A stretch of DNA of 56,941 nt from GCA-2733415 sp049609325. Lineage in GTDB: Bacteria; Bacteroidota; Bacteroidia; Flavobacteriales; Flavobacteriaceae. Location of the stretch: assembly GCA_049609325.1 (NCBI GenBank), contig JBMYYK010000009.1, positions 1 through 56,941 of the forward strand, written 5' to 3'. This document shows, one piece after another, positions 8,233 through 16,702 of this stretch; position 1 is the stretch's first letter; every line of letters begins with the position of its first letter. The position numbers and the translations under genes are program-made. The notes under the pieces were generated by a model, which saw only the letters and a list, made by a program, of their open reading frames with translations, searched no databases and was not told the DNA's origin.

Positions 8233-10698
8233 ATGAAACATTTACTTTTAGTACTGCTTTGCTTTAGTTTTGGTATAAGTTCTGCACAAGAAGATAAAAA
8301 ATCATTACAAATTAATCGTACTAGCAATGCTCCAAAAATTGATGGTGTCTTAGACGATTCTGTGTGGGATAAAGCTCAGCCAGCTGAAGACTTCATTCAG
8401 TTTAAACCTGAAATGGGGAAACGCGAAACAAACCAAAATAAAAGTATTGTAAAATTAACCTATGATGATAATGCAATTTATGTTGGTGCATACTTGTATG
8501 ATGACCCGAACTTAATCATGCGTCAGTTTAACAGTCGGGATAATTTTGGACAATCAGACTTTTTTGGTGTTGTATTCAACCCTAACAACGATGCTCAAAA
8601 CGACACTGAATTTTTCGTATTCAGTTCTGGTGCACAAGCTGATGCCATTGCAAACCCTAGTATTGGTGAAGACTTTAGTTGGAATGCAGTTTGGGATAGT
8701 GCAATAAAAATAGTGGCCGATGGTTGGATTGTTGAAATGAGAATACCATACTCAGCATTGCGATTTTCAAACAGTGATGGCCCACAAACATGGGGTATAA
8801 ATTTCCACAGACATTTTAGACGTACACAAGAACAGTTCACATGGAATCCTATAGACACATCTAAAGGTAATATAGGCTTATATCATGGTGAATTAAACGG
8901 ATTAGAAAATATTAGTCCACCTACACGTTTAAGTTTTTATCCGTTCATCTCGGGTACAGAAACGCGGTTTGACGGCACAAAAGACAGTAATTTTGGTGCT
9001 GGATTAGATGTGAAATATGGTGTTAGTGAAAACTTTACTTTAGACGCAACACTAATACCTGATTTTAGTCAAACTGGTGTTGATGATGTAACCCTAAATT
9101 TAGGCCCATTTGAGCAAACATTTTCTGAACAACGACAATTCTTTACTGAAGGTGTAGATCTATTCAATAAAGGTAACTTATTCTACTCTAGACGAATAGG
9201 AAACACCCCTACTGCATATTTTAACGAGGATAACTTAGAGTCGGATGAAATAGTCGTTGAAAATCCAGATGAAGTTAACATGCTTAACGCTATTAAACTC
9301 TCTGGGCGCACAAAAAACGGTTTAGGAATTGGTGTGTTTAACGCCATTACGGAAAAGACCGAAGCAAAAATAAGAAACACCTCTACTGGTAAAACACGGT
9401 TTGTGACTACTGAACCTTTTACAAATTACAATGTATTAGTTTTAGACCAACAGTTTAACAAAAACTCATCTGTAAGTCTTGTAAATACTAATGTAACAAG
9501 AAACGGACATTTTAGAGATGCTAATGTTACTGCAGCATTAGTAAACTTATCAAATAAAGCAAACACATACAACATAAGCGGACACTTAAAAATGAGTAAT
9601 ATCAATTATGGTGACGATATTGAAACTGGGTTTAACTCTAATCTATCTATTGGAAAAATTAGCGGAAACTATCAGTTTAGAATTACACATAATTTAGCGG
9701 ATAAAACATATGATATTAACGATTTTGGAATTTCACAACAAAACAATTATAATAACTTCTTATTAGATGCGTCATACCGTACATTTAAACCAACAAAAAA
9801 CCTAAACAGATACAACATTAACACCTGGTTTAATTACAGGCAGTTATATAAACCCAATACTTATACTGGTAATAATTTTGGTGCTGATTTTTACGCAAAA
9901 ACAAAAACCTTACATGATTTTGGAGGTCGTGTAAACTTCGAAGCTGGTAAACAATATGACTATTTTGAACCAAGAACTGAAGGCCGATATTTCGTTTATG
10001 AAAATTCATTTGATACAAACTTTTGGATTTCTTCAAACTACAATAACACTTTAGCTATAGATGCCAATATTGGTTGTAATACCCTGTTTGAACAAGGACG
10101 AGATTATTTTGACTATTGGTATGCTTTTACTCCTATTGTAAGAATCAACTCTAAATTTAAAGTGAGTTACACTTATGAGTTTAGTGAAGAAGCTAAAGAC
10201 AGAGGTTATGTAACTACTTATAGTAATGACGATATATTGTTTGGGCAAAGAGATCAAAAAACAACAATTAACAGTCTATCTGGAAACTACAATTTTAACA
10301 CCAATCATGGTCTAACCTTAACCTTAAGAAATTATTGGACAACGGTGAACTATGACAACCAGTTATACACATTAGAAAATAATGGTCGACTTTCTAGTAA
10401 CAATAACTATACTGTTGATCAAACTCTAATTAATGATGCAGACTATAGTAACCCTAACATCAATTATGATATATGGAATTTTGATTTGAAATATTCATGG
10501 CAATTTGCTCCTGGTAGTCAATTAACGGCCTTATACCGTAATCAGCTTTTTAACAGAACTAATGATTCTGACTTAGGGTATATTGACAGTTTAAACCACT
10601 TATTTAAAGCGCCTTTAAAACAAATATTTTCTTTAAAAATCATCTATTATTTAGATTACAACAACCTTAAAAAAGCTTTAAAAAAATCGACTACATAA
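8233..10698 (+). CDS. DUF5916 outer-membrane protein with CBM9-like domain
   Basis: An 821-residue exported protein. Residues 1-18 are a signal peptide ending in ISSA. Residues 25-210 look like the family 9 carbohydrate-binding domain found at the start of DUF5916 proteins (PKIDGVLDDSVWDKAQPAEDF, YDDNAIYVGAYLYDDP, WNAVWDSAIKI, EMRIPYSALRF). The remainder has alternating polar and hydrophobic strands rich in N, Y and F, as expected for an outer-membrane beta barrel (DATLIPDFSQTGVDDVTLNLGPFEQ is a family hallmark in shorter form). Its function is unproven; binding or passage of a glycan or peptide at the surface is an inference. No SusC/SusD partners are adjacent. Confidence 0.8.
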   Translation: MKHLLLVLLCFSFGISSAQEDKKSLQINRTSNAPKIDGVLDDSVWDKAQPAEDFIQFKPEMGKRETNQNKSIVKLTYDDNAIYVGAYLYDDPNLIMRQFNSRDNFGQSDFFGVVFNPNNDAQNDTEFFVFSSGAQADAIANPSIGEDFSWNAVWDSAIKIVADGWIVEMRIPYSALRFSNSDGPQTWGINFHRHFRRTQEQFTWNPIDTSKGNIGLYHGELNGLENISPPTRLSFYPFISGTETRFDGTKDSNFGAGLDVKYGVSENFTLDATLIPDFSQTGVDDVTLNLGPFEQTFSEQRQFFTEGVDLFNKGNLFYSRRIGNTPTAYFNEDNLESDEIVVENPDEVNMLNAIKLSGRTKNGLGIGVFNAITEKTEAKIRNTSTGKTRFVTTEPFTNYNVLVLDQQFNKNSSVSLVNTNVTRNGHFRDANVTAALVNLSNKANTYNISGHLKMSNINYGDDIETGFNSNLSIGKISGNYQFRITHNLADKTYDINDFGISQQNNYNNFLLDASYRTFKPTKNLNRYNINTWFNYRQLYKPNTYTGNNFGADFYAKTKTLHDFGGRVNFEAGKQYDYFEPRTEGRYFVYENSFDTNFWISSNYNNTLAIDANIGCNTLFEQGRDYFDYWYAFTPIVRINSKFKVSYTYEFSEEAKDRGYVTTYSNDDILFGQRDQKTTINSLSGNYNFNTNHGLTLTLRNYWTTVNYDNQLYTLENNGRLSSNNNYTVDQTLINDADYSNPNINYDIWNFDLKYSWQFAPGSQLTALYRNQLFNRTNDSDLGYIDSLNHLFKAPLKQIFSLKIIYYLDYNNLKKALKKSTT

Positions 10699-10748
10699 TT
10701 GGTAAACTATAGGTTTTTAACTACTTTCACTTTCTTATTTACAAGCAT

Positions 10749-11414
10749 ATGATTGAGGCTAAAAACATTCATAAATACTATAACAACTTACACGTTTTAA
10801 AAGGCGTTAACCTTCATATTAAAAAAGGTGAGGTTGTTTCAATTGTTGGAAGTTCTGGTGCTGGTAAAACCACATTATTACAAATTTTAGGAACTTTAGA
10901 TTTCCTTGAACAAAACAATTCTTCTAGTGCGTTAATCATTAACAACAAAACTGTTAACACATTAAAAGAAAAAGAATTAGCTGAATTTAGAAATAAGCAC
11001 ATCGGGTTTATTTTTCAGTTTCATCAATTATTACCAGAATTTACCGCTTTAGAAAATGTGTGTATTCCTGCGTTCATCGGTGGGAAAAAGAAACATGAAA
11101 CAGAACAACACGCCAAAGAATTGTTAGACTTTTTAGGCTTATCTCACCGATACAATCACAAACCTACTGAACTGTCTGGTGGAGAGCAACAACGTGTGGC
11201 TGTAGCTAGAGCTTTAATTAATAATCCTGATGTAGTTTTTGCCGATGAGCCTTCTGGTAATTTAGATTCTGAAAGTGCTGAAAGCTTACACCAATTATTC
11301 TTTGAGCTTCGCGATAAATTTGGCCAAACATTTGTTATCGTTACCCACAATCAAAAATTAGCAGATATGGCTGACAGAAAGTTAGTGATGAAAGATGGTA
11401 ATATTGTGAGCTAA
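10749..11414 (+). CDS. lolD: LolD-like ABC transporter ATPase
   Basis: A 221-residue ABC ATPase of the MacB/LolD class. Walker A GSSGAGKTT is at residues 34-42, the Q-loop at IFQFHQLLPEFTALENV, the signature LSGGEQQR at 142-149, Walker B DVVFADEPSGNLD from 161, and a switch histidine in VTHNQ. LolD powers lipoprotein release from the inner membrane with LolC/LolE permeases; no permease gene is nearby, so the exact partner is inferred. It is followed with no gap by the TIGR02757 gene, whose ATG comes right after its TAA. Confidence 0.85.
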   Translation: MIEAKNIHKYYNNLHVLKGVNLHIKKGEVVSIVGSSGAGKTTLLQILGTLDFLEQNNSSSALIINNKTVNTLKEKELAEFRNKHIGFIFQFHQLLPEFTALENVCIPAFIGGKKKHETEQHAKELLDFLGLSHRYNHKPTELSGGEQQRVAVARALINNPDVVFADEPSGNLDSESAESLHQLFFELRDKFGQTFVIVTHNQKLADMADRKLVMKDGNIVS

Positions 11415-12179
11415 ATGACACATGACGATCTAAAACTGTTTCTTGATGAAAAGGTGGTGCAATACAACACACCAGAATTCATATCAAGTGATCCTATACA
11501 AATACCACATCTTTTTACTTTAAAAGAAGATATTGAAATAGCCGGATTTCTAACTGCTACCATAGCATGGGGTAATAGAAAAATGATCATCAAAAATGCG
11601 ACACGTATGATGGATTTACTCGGAAATTCACCATATGATTTTGTTATGAATCATAAAGAACATCATCTTGACAACTTAGAAAACTTTGTACATCGCACAT
11701 TTAACTCTAAAGATTTCAAACACTTCATTAAGGCGCTGCAACATATCTATACCCATCATAAAGGTTTAGAGCATGTGTTTAACACTCATGCTACAGAAAC
11801 ATCATTACAACCAGCAATTCATGAACTAAAAAAGATATTTTTTGAAATACCTCACCCAGCAAGAACATCTAAACATGTATCTGACCCCTACAAAGGTTCT
11901 GCGGCTAAGAAAATAAATATGTGGCTGAGATGGCTCGTAAGAAATGATACGGGTGGAGTAGATTTTGGTTTATGGAAACACATTTCTCCTTCTATACTTT
12001 CATGTCCGTTAGATGTACATTCTGGTAATGTAGCACGTAAATTGGGGATATTAACAAGAAAACAAAACGATGCAAAAGCTCTAGCTGAACTTGACAGCAA
12101 CTTAAGACGTCTTGATAACAACGACCCTGTAAAATATGATTTCGCACTGTTTGGCTTAGGTGTTTTTGAAAATTTTTAA
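11415..12179 (+). CDS. TIGR02757 (DUF2400) family protein
   Basis: A 254-residue, mainly helical cytoplasmic protein of a family common in Bacteroidota and of unknown function. Recognisable blocks are ATIAWGNRKMIIKNATRMMDLLG, the KGSAAKKINMWLRWLVRNDTGGVDFGLW region and a C-terminal PVKYDFALFGLGV. The middle has an arrangement like helix-hairpin-helix DNA glycosylases (MFLRWM-type helix before a D-x-G-x-W segment, then PLDVHSGNVARKLGI), so a distant DNA-repair fold is possible but not shown. It follows lolD directly and is closed by a hairpin terminator. Confidence 0.82.
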   Translation: MTHDDLKLFLDEKVVQYNTPEFISSDPIQIPHLFTLKEDIEIAGFLTATIAWGNRKMIIKNATRMMDLLGNSPYDFVMNHKEHHLDNLENFVHRTFNSKDFKHFIKALQHIYTHHKGLEHVFNTHATETSLQPAIHELKKIFFEIPHPARTSKHVSDPYKGSAAKKINMWLRWLVRNDTGGVDFGLWKHISPSILSCPLDVHSGNVARKLGILTRKQNDAKALAELDSNLRRLDNNDPVKYDFALFGLGVFENF

Positions 12180-12225
12180 CCCGTAAAACACTGTTTTTCA
12201 GTAATTAACAATTTTTAGTGAGTAA

Positions 12226-12249
12226 AAAATACCCAATATTGGGTATTTT
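12226..12249 (+). terminator. Palindromic terminator after the TIGR02757 gene
   Basis: A 24-base perfect inverted repeat with ACCCAATATTGGGT at its core, flanked by A and T runs. It begins 47 bases past the stop codon. The symmetry allows it to work on either strand. Confidence 0.7.
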
Positions 12250-12268
12250 ATGCTAAACATAAATGTTG

Positions 12269-12276
12269 TATCTTTG
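12269..12276 (+). promoter_or_regulatory. -7 element TATCTTTG of the small RNA candidate
   Basis: Exact TAnnTTTG match 20 bases past the preceding terminator. The expected transcript start is about 12283. The base triplet at the -33 position is TTT rather than TTG. Confidence 0.5.
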
Positions 12277-12282
12277 ACTTGT

Positions 12283-12361
12283 CCATAAGTAAGATTATGG
12301 ATTAAGTAAGTTTTTTTGGGGTAAAAATATCTGTTAGTTTTCTAGCAGATATTTTTTTTTA
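12283..12361 (+). ncRNA. Candidate free-standing small RNA (~80 nt)
   Basis: A small transcription unit with no ORF between two terminators. After the -7 element comes a hairpin, TCCATAA/TTATGGA (7 base pairs, 6-base loop, about 12282-12301), a single-stranded stretch with TTTTTTTGGGG, and a strong terminator hairpin with AAATATCTG paired to CAGATATTT, then a run of about ten T. The downstream BatA gene has its own -7 element only 9 bases before its ATG, so this RNA is not simply its leader. It could belong to the Flavo-1 class or be new; I cannot tell by eye. An attenuator role for the downstream operon is the alternative. Confidence 0.55.
12328..12361 (+). terminator. Terminator hairpin of the small RNA candidate
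   Basis: A 9-base perfect stem extended by G-T wobbles (AAATATCTG ... CAGATATTT) around a TTTT loop, followed by about ten T. Confidence 0.8.
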
Positions 12362-12389
12362 GTATCGTAATGCTTAATAATATTAATGA

Positions 12390-12397
12390 TATATTTG
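12390..12397 (+). promoter_or_regulatory. -7 element TATATTTG just before the BatA gene
   Basis: Exact TAnnTTTG match ending 8 bases before the ATG at 12406, which would give an almost leaderless message. No TTG at -33 was seen. Confidence 0.4.
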
Positions 12398-12405
12398 AGT
12401 AATCA

Positions 12406-14307
12406 ATGCAATTTAATTCGCCTTACATATTATACGCACTCTTTGCGCTTGTTATTCCGGTAATAATACACTTCTTTCAATTACGTAAATTTCAAAAAAC
12501 GGCATTTACCAATGTAAAGTTCTTACAGAACATCGTTATTAAAACCAGACAAAGTTCACAACTTAAAAAATGGCTATTGCTCGCTTGTAGACTATTAGTT
12601 TTCACCTGTATTATTTTTGCATTTTCTGAACCATATTTCCCTAGCAAACAACCAAAATCAGAACAACAAGATATCGTTATATATATTGATAATTCTTTTA
12701 GTAATAAAGAAAAAGGTGAAAAAGGTGAACTCATGAAAGTTGCTGTACAGGAACTTATAGAACACTACCCTAATAATAAACTCCTCAGTATCATTACCAA
12801 TGATCACATATTTAAACATAAAACACTCGGTGAATTAAAGAACGATTTGATTTCTTTAGACTATACATCACATCAGCTTGAGTATAAATCAATTGAATTA
12901 CTAGCAAAACAGATTACTAAAAATAACACGCAGTTAATTTGTATATCTGACTTTCAAGATACGAACACGCTAGATTCTAGTTATTTTAGCACCAATACTG
13001 ATGTAAAATTGATACAACATCTGCCAGTATCTAAACAAAATATCAGTATTGACTCTGTCTATTTTTCTCCACAACACACTGACCCTCATTTGAATGTTAT
13101 CATTAAAAATCAATTTAATGATTTAACCAACGTTCCTATTTCAATTTATAATAATGACAGTTTAATTAGTAAAACCACTCCAAAAATAACTCAATTACAT
13201 AATTCAATTACATTTTCTTTACCCCAAAAAGACGATTTGAATTTAAAGATTCAACTCACAGATCAGAACTTTATACATGATAATGTGTTTTATGTTTCAA
13301 AAGCAAAACCATTACAACAACATGTGCTGGCTATTGGAACGGAGGCCGATAATGCCTTTTTATCAAAACTATTTACAAAGGATGAATTTATTTTCACACA
13401 ATTTACTTCCAATCAAATAGATTATAATGCTATAGACAAACAACATCTTGTTATAATTAACGAATTAGTTGATGTTACAGAAGCCTTATCAAAAACTCTA
13501 GCAACATTTACTAAAAATGGCGGAGTTGTACTTTTTATTCCTTCTGAACAAGGAGACATCAACAATTACAACAGAGTATGTCATGTTTTTCAAAATCAAA
13601 ATAAACAACAAGTTCGACTTACAAAAATTCATAACTCACACCCTATTTACACGAATGTTTTTGAAAAAAACATTTCAAATTTTCAATACCCAACATTTAA
13701 ATCTCATTACAAATTAAAACAGTACCATACTACATTACTAACATTAGAAAACGAAAATCCTTTCCTGGTAAGCAAAAACAATTACTACGTATTTTCTGCG
13801 CCTTTAAATAGCGTTAACACAAATTTTAAACAAGCTCCGCTTATTGTGCCTACACTATACAATATTGCGAAAAGCAGTTTAAAAACTAATACTCCGTATT
13901 ATACTATTGGGAGTAAAAACACTATTGACATTCCTATTGAATTAAAAAAAGACGATATTGTATCATTACAAAAAGGAGCATTTTCTGTTATTCCAATACA
14001 ACATATTAGTCCAAATAAAGTCACATTAGACACAGAAAACTCTATTCATGAGTCTGGCATATACACCATCTTAAACAACCAAACTACTACTAAACTAGCA
14101 TTCAATTATTCTACTTCAGAAGGTATTGTCAACTACCATGATATTAAAAAATTAGAATCAGAACATATACAAACAAGTCATTCTATAGCAAATACAATCA
14201 CTAATTTAAATTCTGAGGTTCAAGTAGCAACACTTTGGAAATGGTTTGTTATTTTTGCTATATTATTTTTGCTTATAGAACTACTCATTTTAAAATATTT
14301 TAAATGA
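12406..14307 (+). CDS. BatA-domain membrane protein with VWA-like MIDAS
   Basis: A 633-residue membrane protein. Residues 1-25 and 55-74 form the paired N-terminal membrane segments of the BatA/TIGR02226 domain (YALFALVIPVIIHFFQLRKFQ, then LKKWLLLACRLLVFTCIIFAF). The following domain starts with a VWA-like metal site, DxSxS at D95-S97-S99 in YIDNSFSN, and SDFQD may supply a later ligand. A last membrane segment lies at about 612-631. The middle is probably periplasmic or cytoplasmic beta-rich sequence with no recognised enzyme motif. BatA proteins were first described near aerotolerance operons; this one is a distant stand-alone member. Its stop overlaps the next start by 4 bases. Confidence 0.8.
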   Translation: MQFNSPYILYALFALVIPVIIHFFQLRKFQKTAFTNVKFLQNIVIKTRQSSQLKKWLLLACRLLVFTCIIFAFSEPYFPSKQPKSEQQDIVIYIDNSFSNKEKGEKGELMKVAVQELIEHYPNNKLLSIITNDHIFKHKTLGELKNDLISLDYTSHQLEYKSIELLAKQITKNNTQLICISDFQDTNTLDSSYFSTNTDVKLIQHLPVSKQNISIDSVYFSPQHTDPHLNVIIKNQFNDLTNVPISIYNNDSLISKTTPKITQLHNSITFSLPQKDDLNLKIQLTDQNFIHDNVFYVSKAKPLQQHVLAIGTEADNAFLSKLFTKDEFIFTQFTSNQIDYNAIDKQHLVIINELVDVTEALSKTLATFTKNGGVVLFIPSEQGDINNYNRVCHVFQNQNKQQVRLTKIHNSHPIYTNVFEKNISNFQYPTFKSHYKLKQYHTTLLTLENENPFLVSKNNYYVFSAPLNSVNTNFKQAPLIVPTLYNIAKSSLKTNTPYYTIGSKNTIDIPIELKKDDIVSLQKGAFSVIPIQHISPNKVTLDTENSIHESGIYTILNNQTTTKLAFNYSTSEGIVNYHDIKKLESEHIQTSHSIANTITNLNSEVQVATLWKWFVIFAILFLLIELLILKYFK

Positions 14308-15557
14308 ATATCCTGATAAAATCAGCAACTATTCTGGATCACACCAGTCCATACAACACACAAACAAAAGACATTCTTATTGAAAATGGTATCATTACAA
14401 AAATTGATGACACTATTACATCTTCTGACAATACTAAAGAAATTGCTCAAGACAACCTTCATGTTTCACAAGGATGGTTTGACAGTTCAGTATCCTTTGG
14501 TGAACCAGGATTTGAAGAACGCGAAACCCTAGATAACGGACTAAATACTGCTGGCTATAGCGGCTTCACAGATATTATGGTTAATCCAAGTACCAACCCG
14601 GTTATAGACAATGGAGCTACAGTTGCCTACATAAAAAACAAAGGCGCACAACACACCGTTAATATTCATCCTATTGGTGCATTAACTAAAGCTTCTAAAG
14701 GGACCGATTTAGCTGAACTATATGACATGCAGCAATCAGGTGCAGTAGCGTTTGGCGATTTTCAGTCGGCAATAGAAAACCCAAATATGTTAAAAATTGC
14801 ATTGCAATACACTCAAAATTTTAACGGCATTGTACTGTCATACCCTCAAGAAAATAAAATTGCAGGAAAAGGTATTGTTAATGAAGAAGAAACGTCAACT
14901 AAATTAGGATTAAAAGGGATACCTAACTTAGCCGAAGAATTACACGTTATTAGAGATTTATATCTTTTAGAATATGCTGGAGGAAAACTACACATTCCTA
15001 CAATATCTACTGCTAAATCTGTACAACTTATCCGTGAGGCTAAATTAAAAGGGTTAGATGTAACGTGTTCAGTATCTGTTTTACATCTTATTTTAACCGA
15101 TGATGTCATTACAGATTTCAATACCAATTATAAAATTTTACCTCCGTTAAGAACTGCTCTTGATCGAAAAGTATTACTTGCTGGTATACAAGATGGAACA
15201 ATTGATTTTGTAACAAGCAACCACTGCCCTATTGATGTTGAACATAAAGTTATAGAGTTTGACCATGCACAATACGGAAGTATTGGATTAGAAACAATCT
15301 TTGGAGCCTTAAATAGTATCCTTTCAACAGATAAAGTTGTACAACTATTAACACAACATAAAGAACGCTTTGGTTTGACTACCACCACAGTTAAAGAAGG
15401 GCAAGCAGCCTCTCTAACACTATTTAATCCTGATGTTACCTATCAATTTTCAAAAGAAGACATCAAGTCTACTTCAAAAAATTCGGCCTTACTGGGTAGT
15501 ACTTTAAAAGGAAAAGCTATAGGGGTTATTAATAACAATCAACTGATATTAGCATAA
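14304..15557 (+). CDS. Dihydroorotase homologue lacking metal ligands
   Basis: A 417-residue amidohydrolase-fold protein clearly related to dihydroorotase (TIGR00857 type): ILIENGIITKID, EERETLDNGLNTAGYSGFTDI, NPSTNPVIDN, GKLHIPTISTAKSV, then ILPPLRTALDRKVLL. The metal-binding His-x-His that normally sits in a D-x-H-V-H-x-R-E-P-G block reads DSSVSFGEPG, so both histidines are serines. The late aspartate of the usual T-D-H-A-P-H block reads SNHCPI, with asparagine in its place. This suggests loss of dihydroorotase catalysis, as in the inactive DHOase partners of aspartate transcarbamoylase in some bacteria. The start overlaps the BatA stop (ATGA); the next gene begins 2 bases after its stop. 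Confidence 0.85.
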   Translation: MNILIKSATILDHTSPYNTQTKDILIENGIITKIDDTITSSDNTKEIAQDNLHVSQGWFDSSVSFGEPGFEERETLDNGLNTAGYSGFTDIMVNPSTNPVIDNGATVAYIKNKGAQHTVNIHPIGALTKASKGTDLAELYDMQQSGAVAFGDFQSAIENPNMLKIALQYTQNFNGIVLSYPQENKIAGKGIVNEEETSTKLGLKGIPNLAEELHVIRDLYLLEYAGGKLHIPTISTAKSVQLIREAKLKGLDVTCSVSVLHLILTDDVITDFNTNYKILPPLRTALDRKVLLAGIQDGTIDFVTSNHCPIDVEHKVIEFDHAQYGSIGLETIFGALNSILSTDKVVQLLTQHKERFGLTTTTVKEGQAASLTLFNPDVTYQFSKEDIKSTSKNSALLGSTLKGKAIGVINNNQLILA

Positions 15558-15559
15558 CT

Positions 15560-15886
15560 ATGTCAACAACATCATCAGGTAAAACTGCAGCTACTGTTGC
15601 ATACTTAACTATTTTCGGAACCATTGTTGCGTTCTTTTTAAACTTTGAGCAGAAGAGTCAATTCGCCTATTTTCACATCAGGCAAGCAATGGGGTTATTT
15701 GCTACTTTTTTTCTACTATCATTTTTTATAGGCTACTTTAATAATATTATGATATCTGGTGCCTTCTACGTGTTCTTTTTTGTTCTTTGGGGGTACGGAT
15801 TTATCTCAGCACTAAACAATAGCACTAAACCTGTACCGCTTTTAGGAGAATTCTATCAGAACCTATTTAAAATGGTAGGAGAATGA
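15560..15886 (+). CDS. Small multi-pass membrane protein (Tic20/DUF4870-like)
   Basis: A 108-residue integral membrane protein with about three membrane segments (residues 12-28, 45-64 and 68-85). It contains the FHIRQAMGLFATFFLLSF pattern seen in small Tic20-like or DUF4870-like proteins, where an F-H-x-R-Q motif precedes a helix. I do not know its function. It sits inside the coupled operon: 2 bases after the pseudo-dihydroorotase and overlapping the next small gene by 4 bases (ATGA). Confidence 0.7.
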   Translation: MSTTSSGKTAATVAYLTIFGTIVAFFLNFEQKSQFAYFHIRQAMGLFATFFLLSFFIGYFNNIMISGAFYVFFFVLWGYGFISALNNSTKPVPLLGEFYQNLFKMVGE

Positions 15887-16053
15887 AAATTTTATACAAA
15901 CATTCATTACTATATATAGCCATTTCACTATATATAATCAGTATTTTATTTAAAATTATGCATTGGCCATATGCTGATGTGTTTCAGTTGGTAAGTTTAA
16001 TAGCAGCAATTATTTGGATTTATACTTTTTTCAAAAACAGAAACCATGACTAA
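15883..16053 (+). CDS. 56-residue membrane protein with GldL-like motif
   Basis: A short gene. Its 56 residues form two membrane segments (about 8-23 and 36-50) separated by LFKIMHWPYAD. The F-K-I-M-H-W-P string is the hallmark of the first GldL transmembrane region of the T9SS motor, where the helices carry the proton path. Here it occurs alone without the GldL cytoplasmic part. The ATG overlaps the previous stop by 4 bases, and its own end overlaps the esterase start by 8 bases, which argues strongly for real translation. Role unknown. Confidence 0.75.
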   Translation: MKILYKHSLLYIAISLYIISILFKIMHWPYADVFQLVSLIAAIIWIYTFFKNRNHD

Positions 16054-16702
16054 ACAATTAGCATTACACCATATAACAAGACCAGCAATTGGTTCTAAAG
16101 AAAAAGCGCCATTATTAATTTTATTACATGGTTACGGAAGTAATGAAGACGACTTATTTTCATTTGCAAGTGAATTACCTAAAGATTTTTTTATCGTTTC
16201 TGTAAGAGCCCCACACAACTTACAGCCTTACGGACACAGTTGGTATGACATCCATTTTACAGCAGATAATGAAAAGTTTTCTGATGACCAACAGGCCATA
16301 CAATCTCGAGATTTAATTGCGACGTTTATTGATGAGCTTACAGAAACCTATCCTGTTGACGCTAATAATGTATCGTTAATTGGGTTTAGTCAAGGTACTA
16401 TTTTAAGTTACGCAGTGGCTTTATCTTATCCTGAAAAGGTAAAAAATGTAGTGGCTTTAAGTGGTTATATAAATGATAAAATTATAGCACCAGATGTAAG
16501 TTCTAAAAACCACTCTCATTTAGATTTTTATATTTCACATGGTAGTGCAGATCAAGTCATTCCTAATTTTTGGGCTAATAAAGCACCTGAGTATCTCAAT
16601 CAGTTGAATATTAAGAATTCATATAGAGAATTCCCTGTAGGTCATGGTGTAGCACCACAAAATTTCTTTGAATTTAAAAATTGGTTAGAAAGTAAGTTAT
16701 AA
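16046..16702 (+). CDS. Alpha/beta-hydrolase, carboxylesterase type
   Basis: A 218-residue cytoplasmic hydrolase of the phospholipase/carboxylesterase family. The nucleophile elbow GFSQG has serine 115; aspartate 169 (GSADQVIP) and histidine 200 (PVGHGVAP) complete the triad. The oxyanion region LLHGYGSNEDDL is also present. The family cleaves short acyl esters or removes acyl groups; the substrate here is unknown. It is the last gene of the 12.4-16.7 kb operon. Its stop is directly next to the stop of the convergent YdeI-like gene, leaving no room for a separate terminator. Confidence 0.88.
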   Translation: MTKQLALHHITRPAIGSKEKAPLLILLHGYGSNEDDLFSFASELPKDFFIVSVRAPHNLQPYGHSWYDIHFTADNEKFSDDQQAIQSRDLIATFIDELTETYPVDANNVSLIGFSQGTILSYAVALSYPEKVKNVVALSGYINDKIIAPDVSSKNHSHLDFYISHGSADQVIPNFWANKAPEYLNQLNIKNSYREFPVGHGVAPQNFFEFKNWLESKL

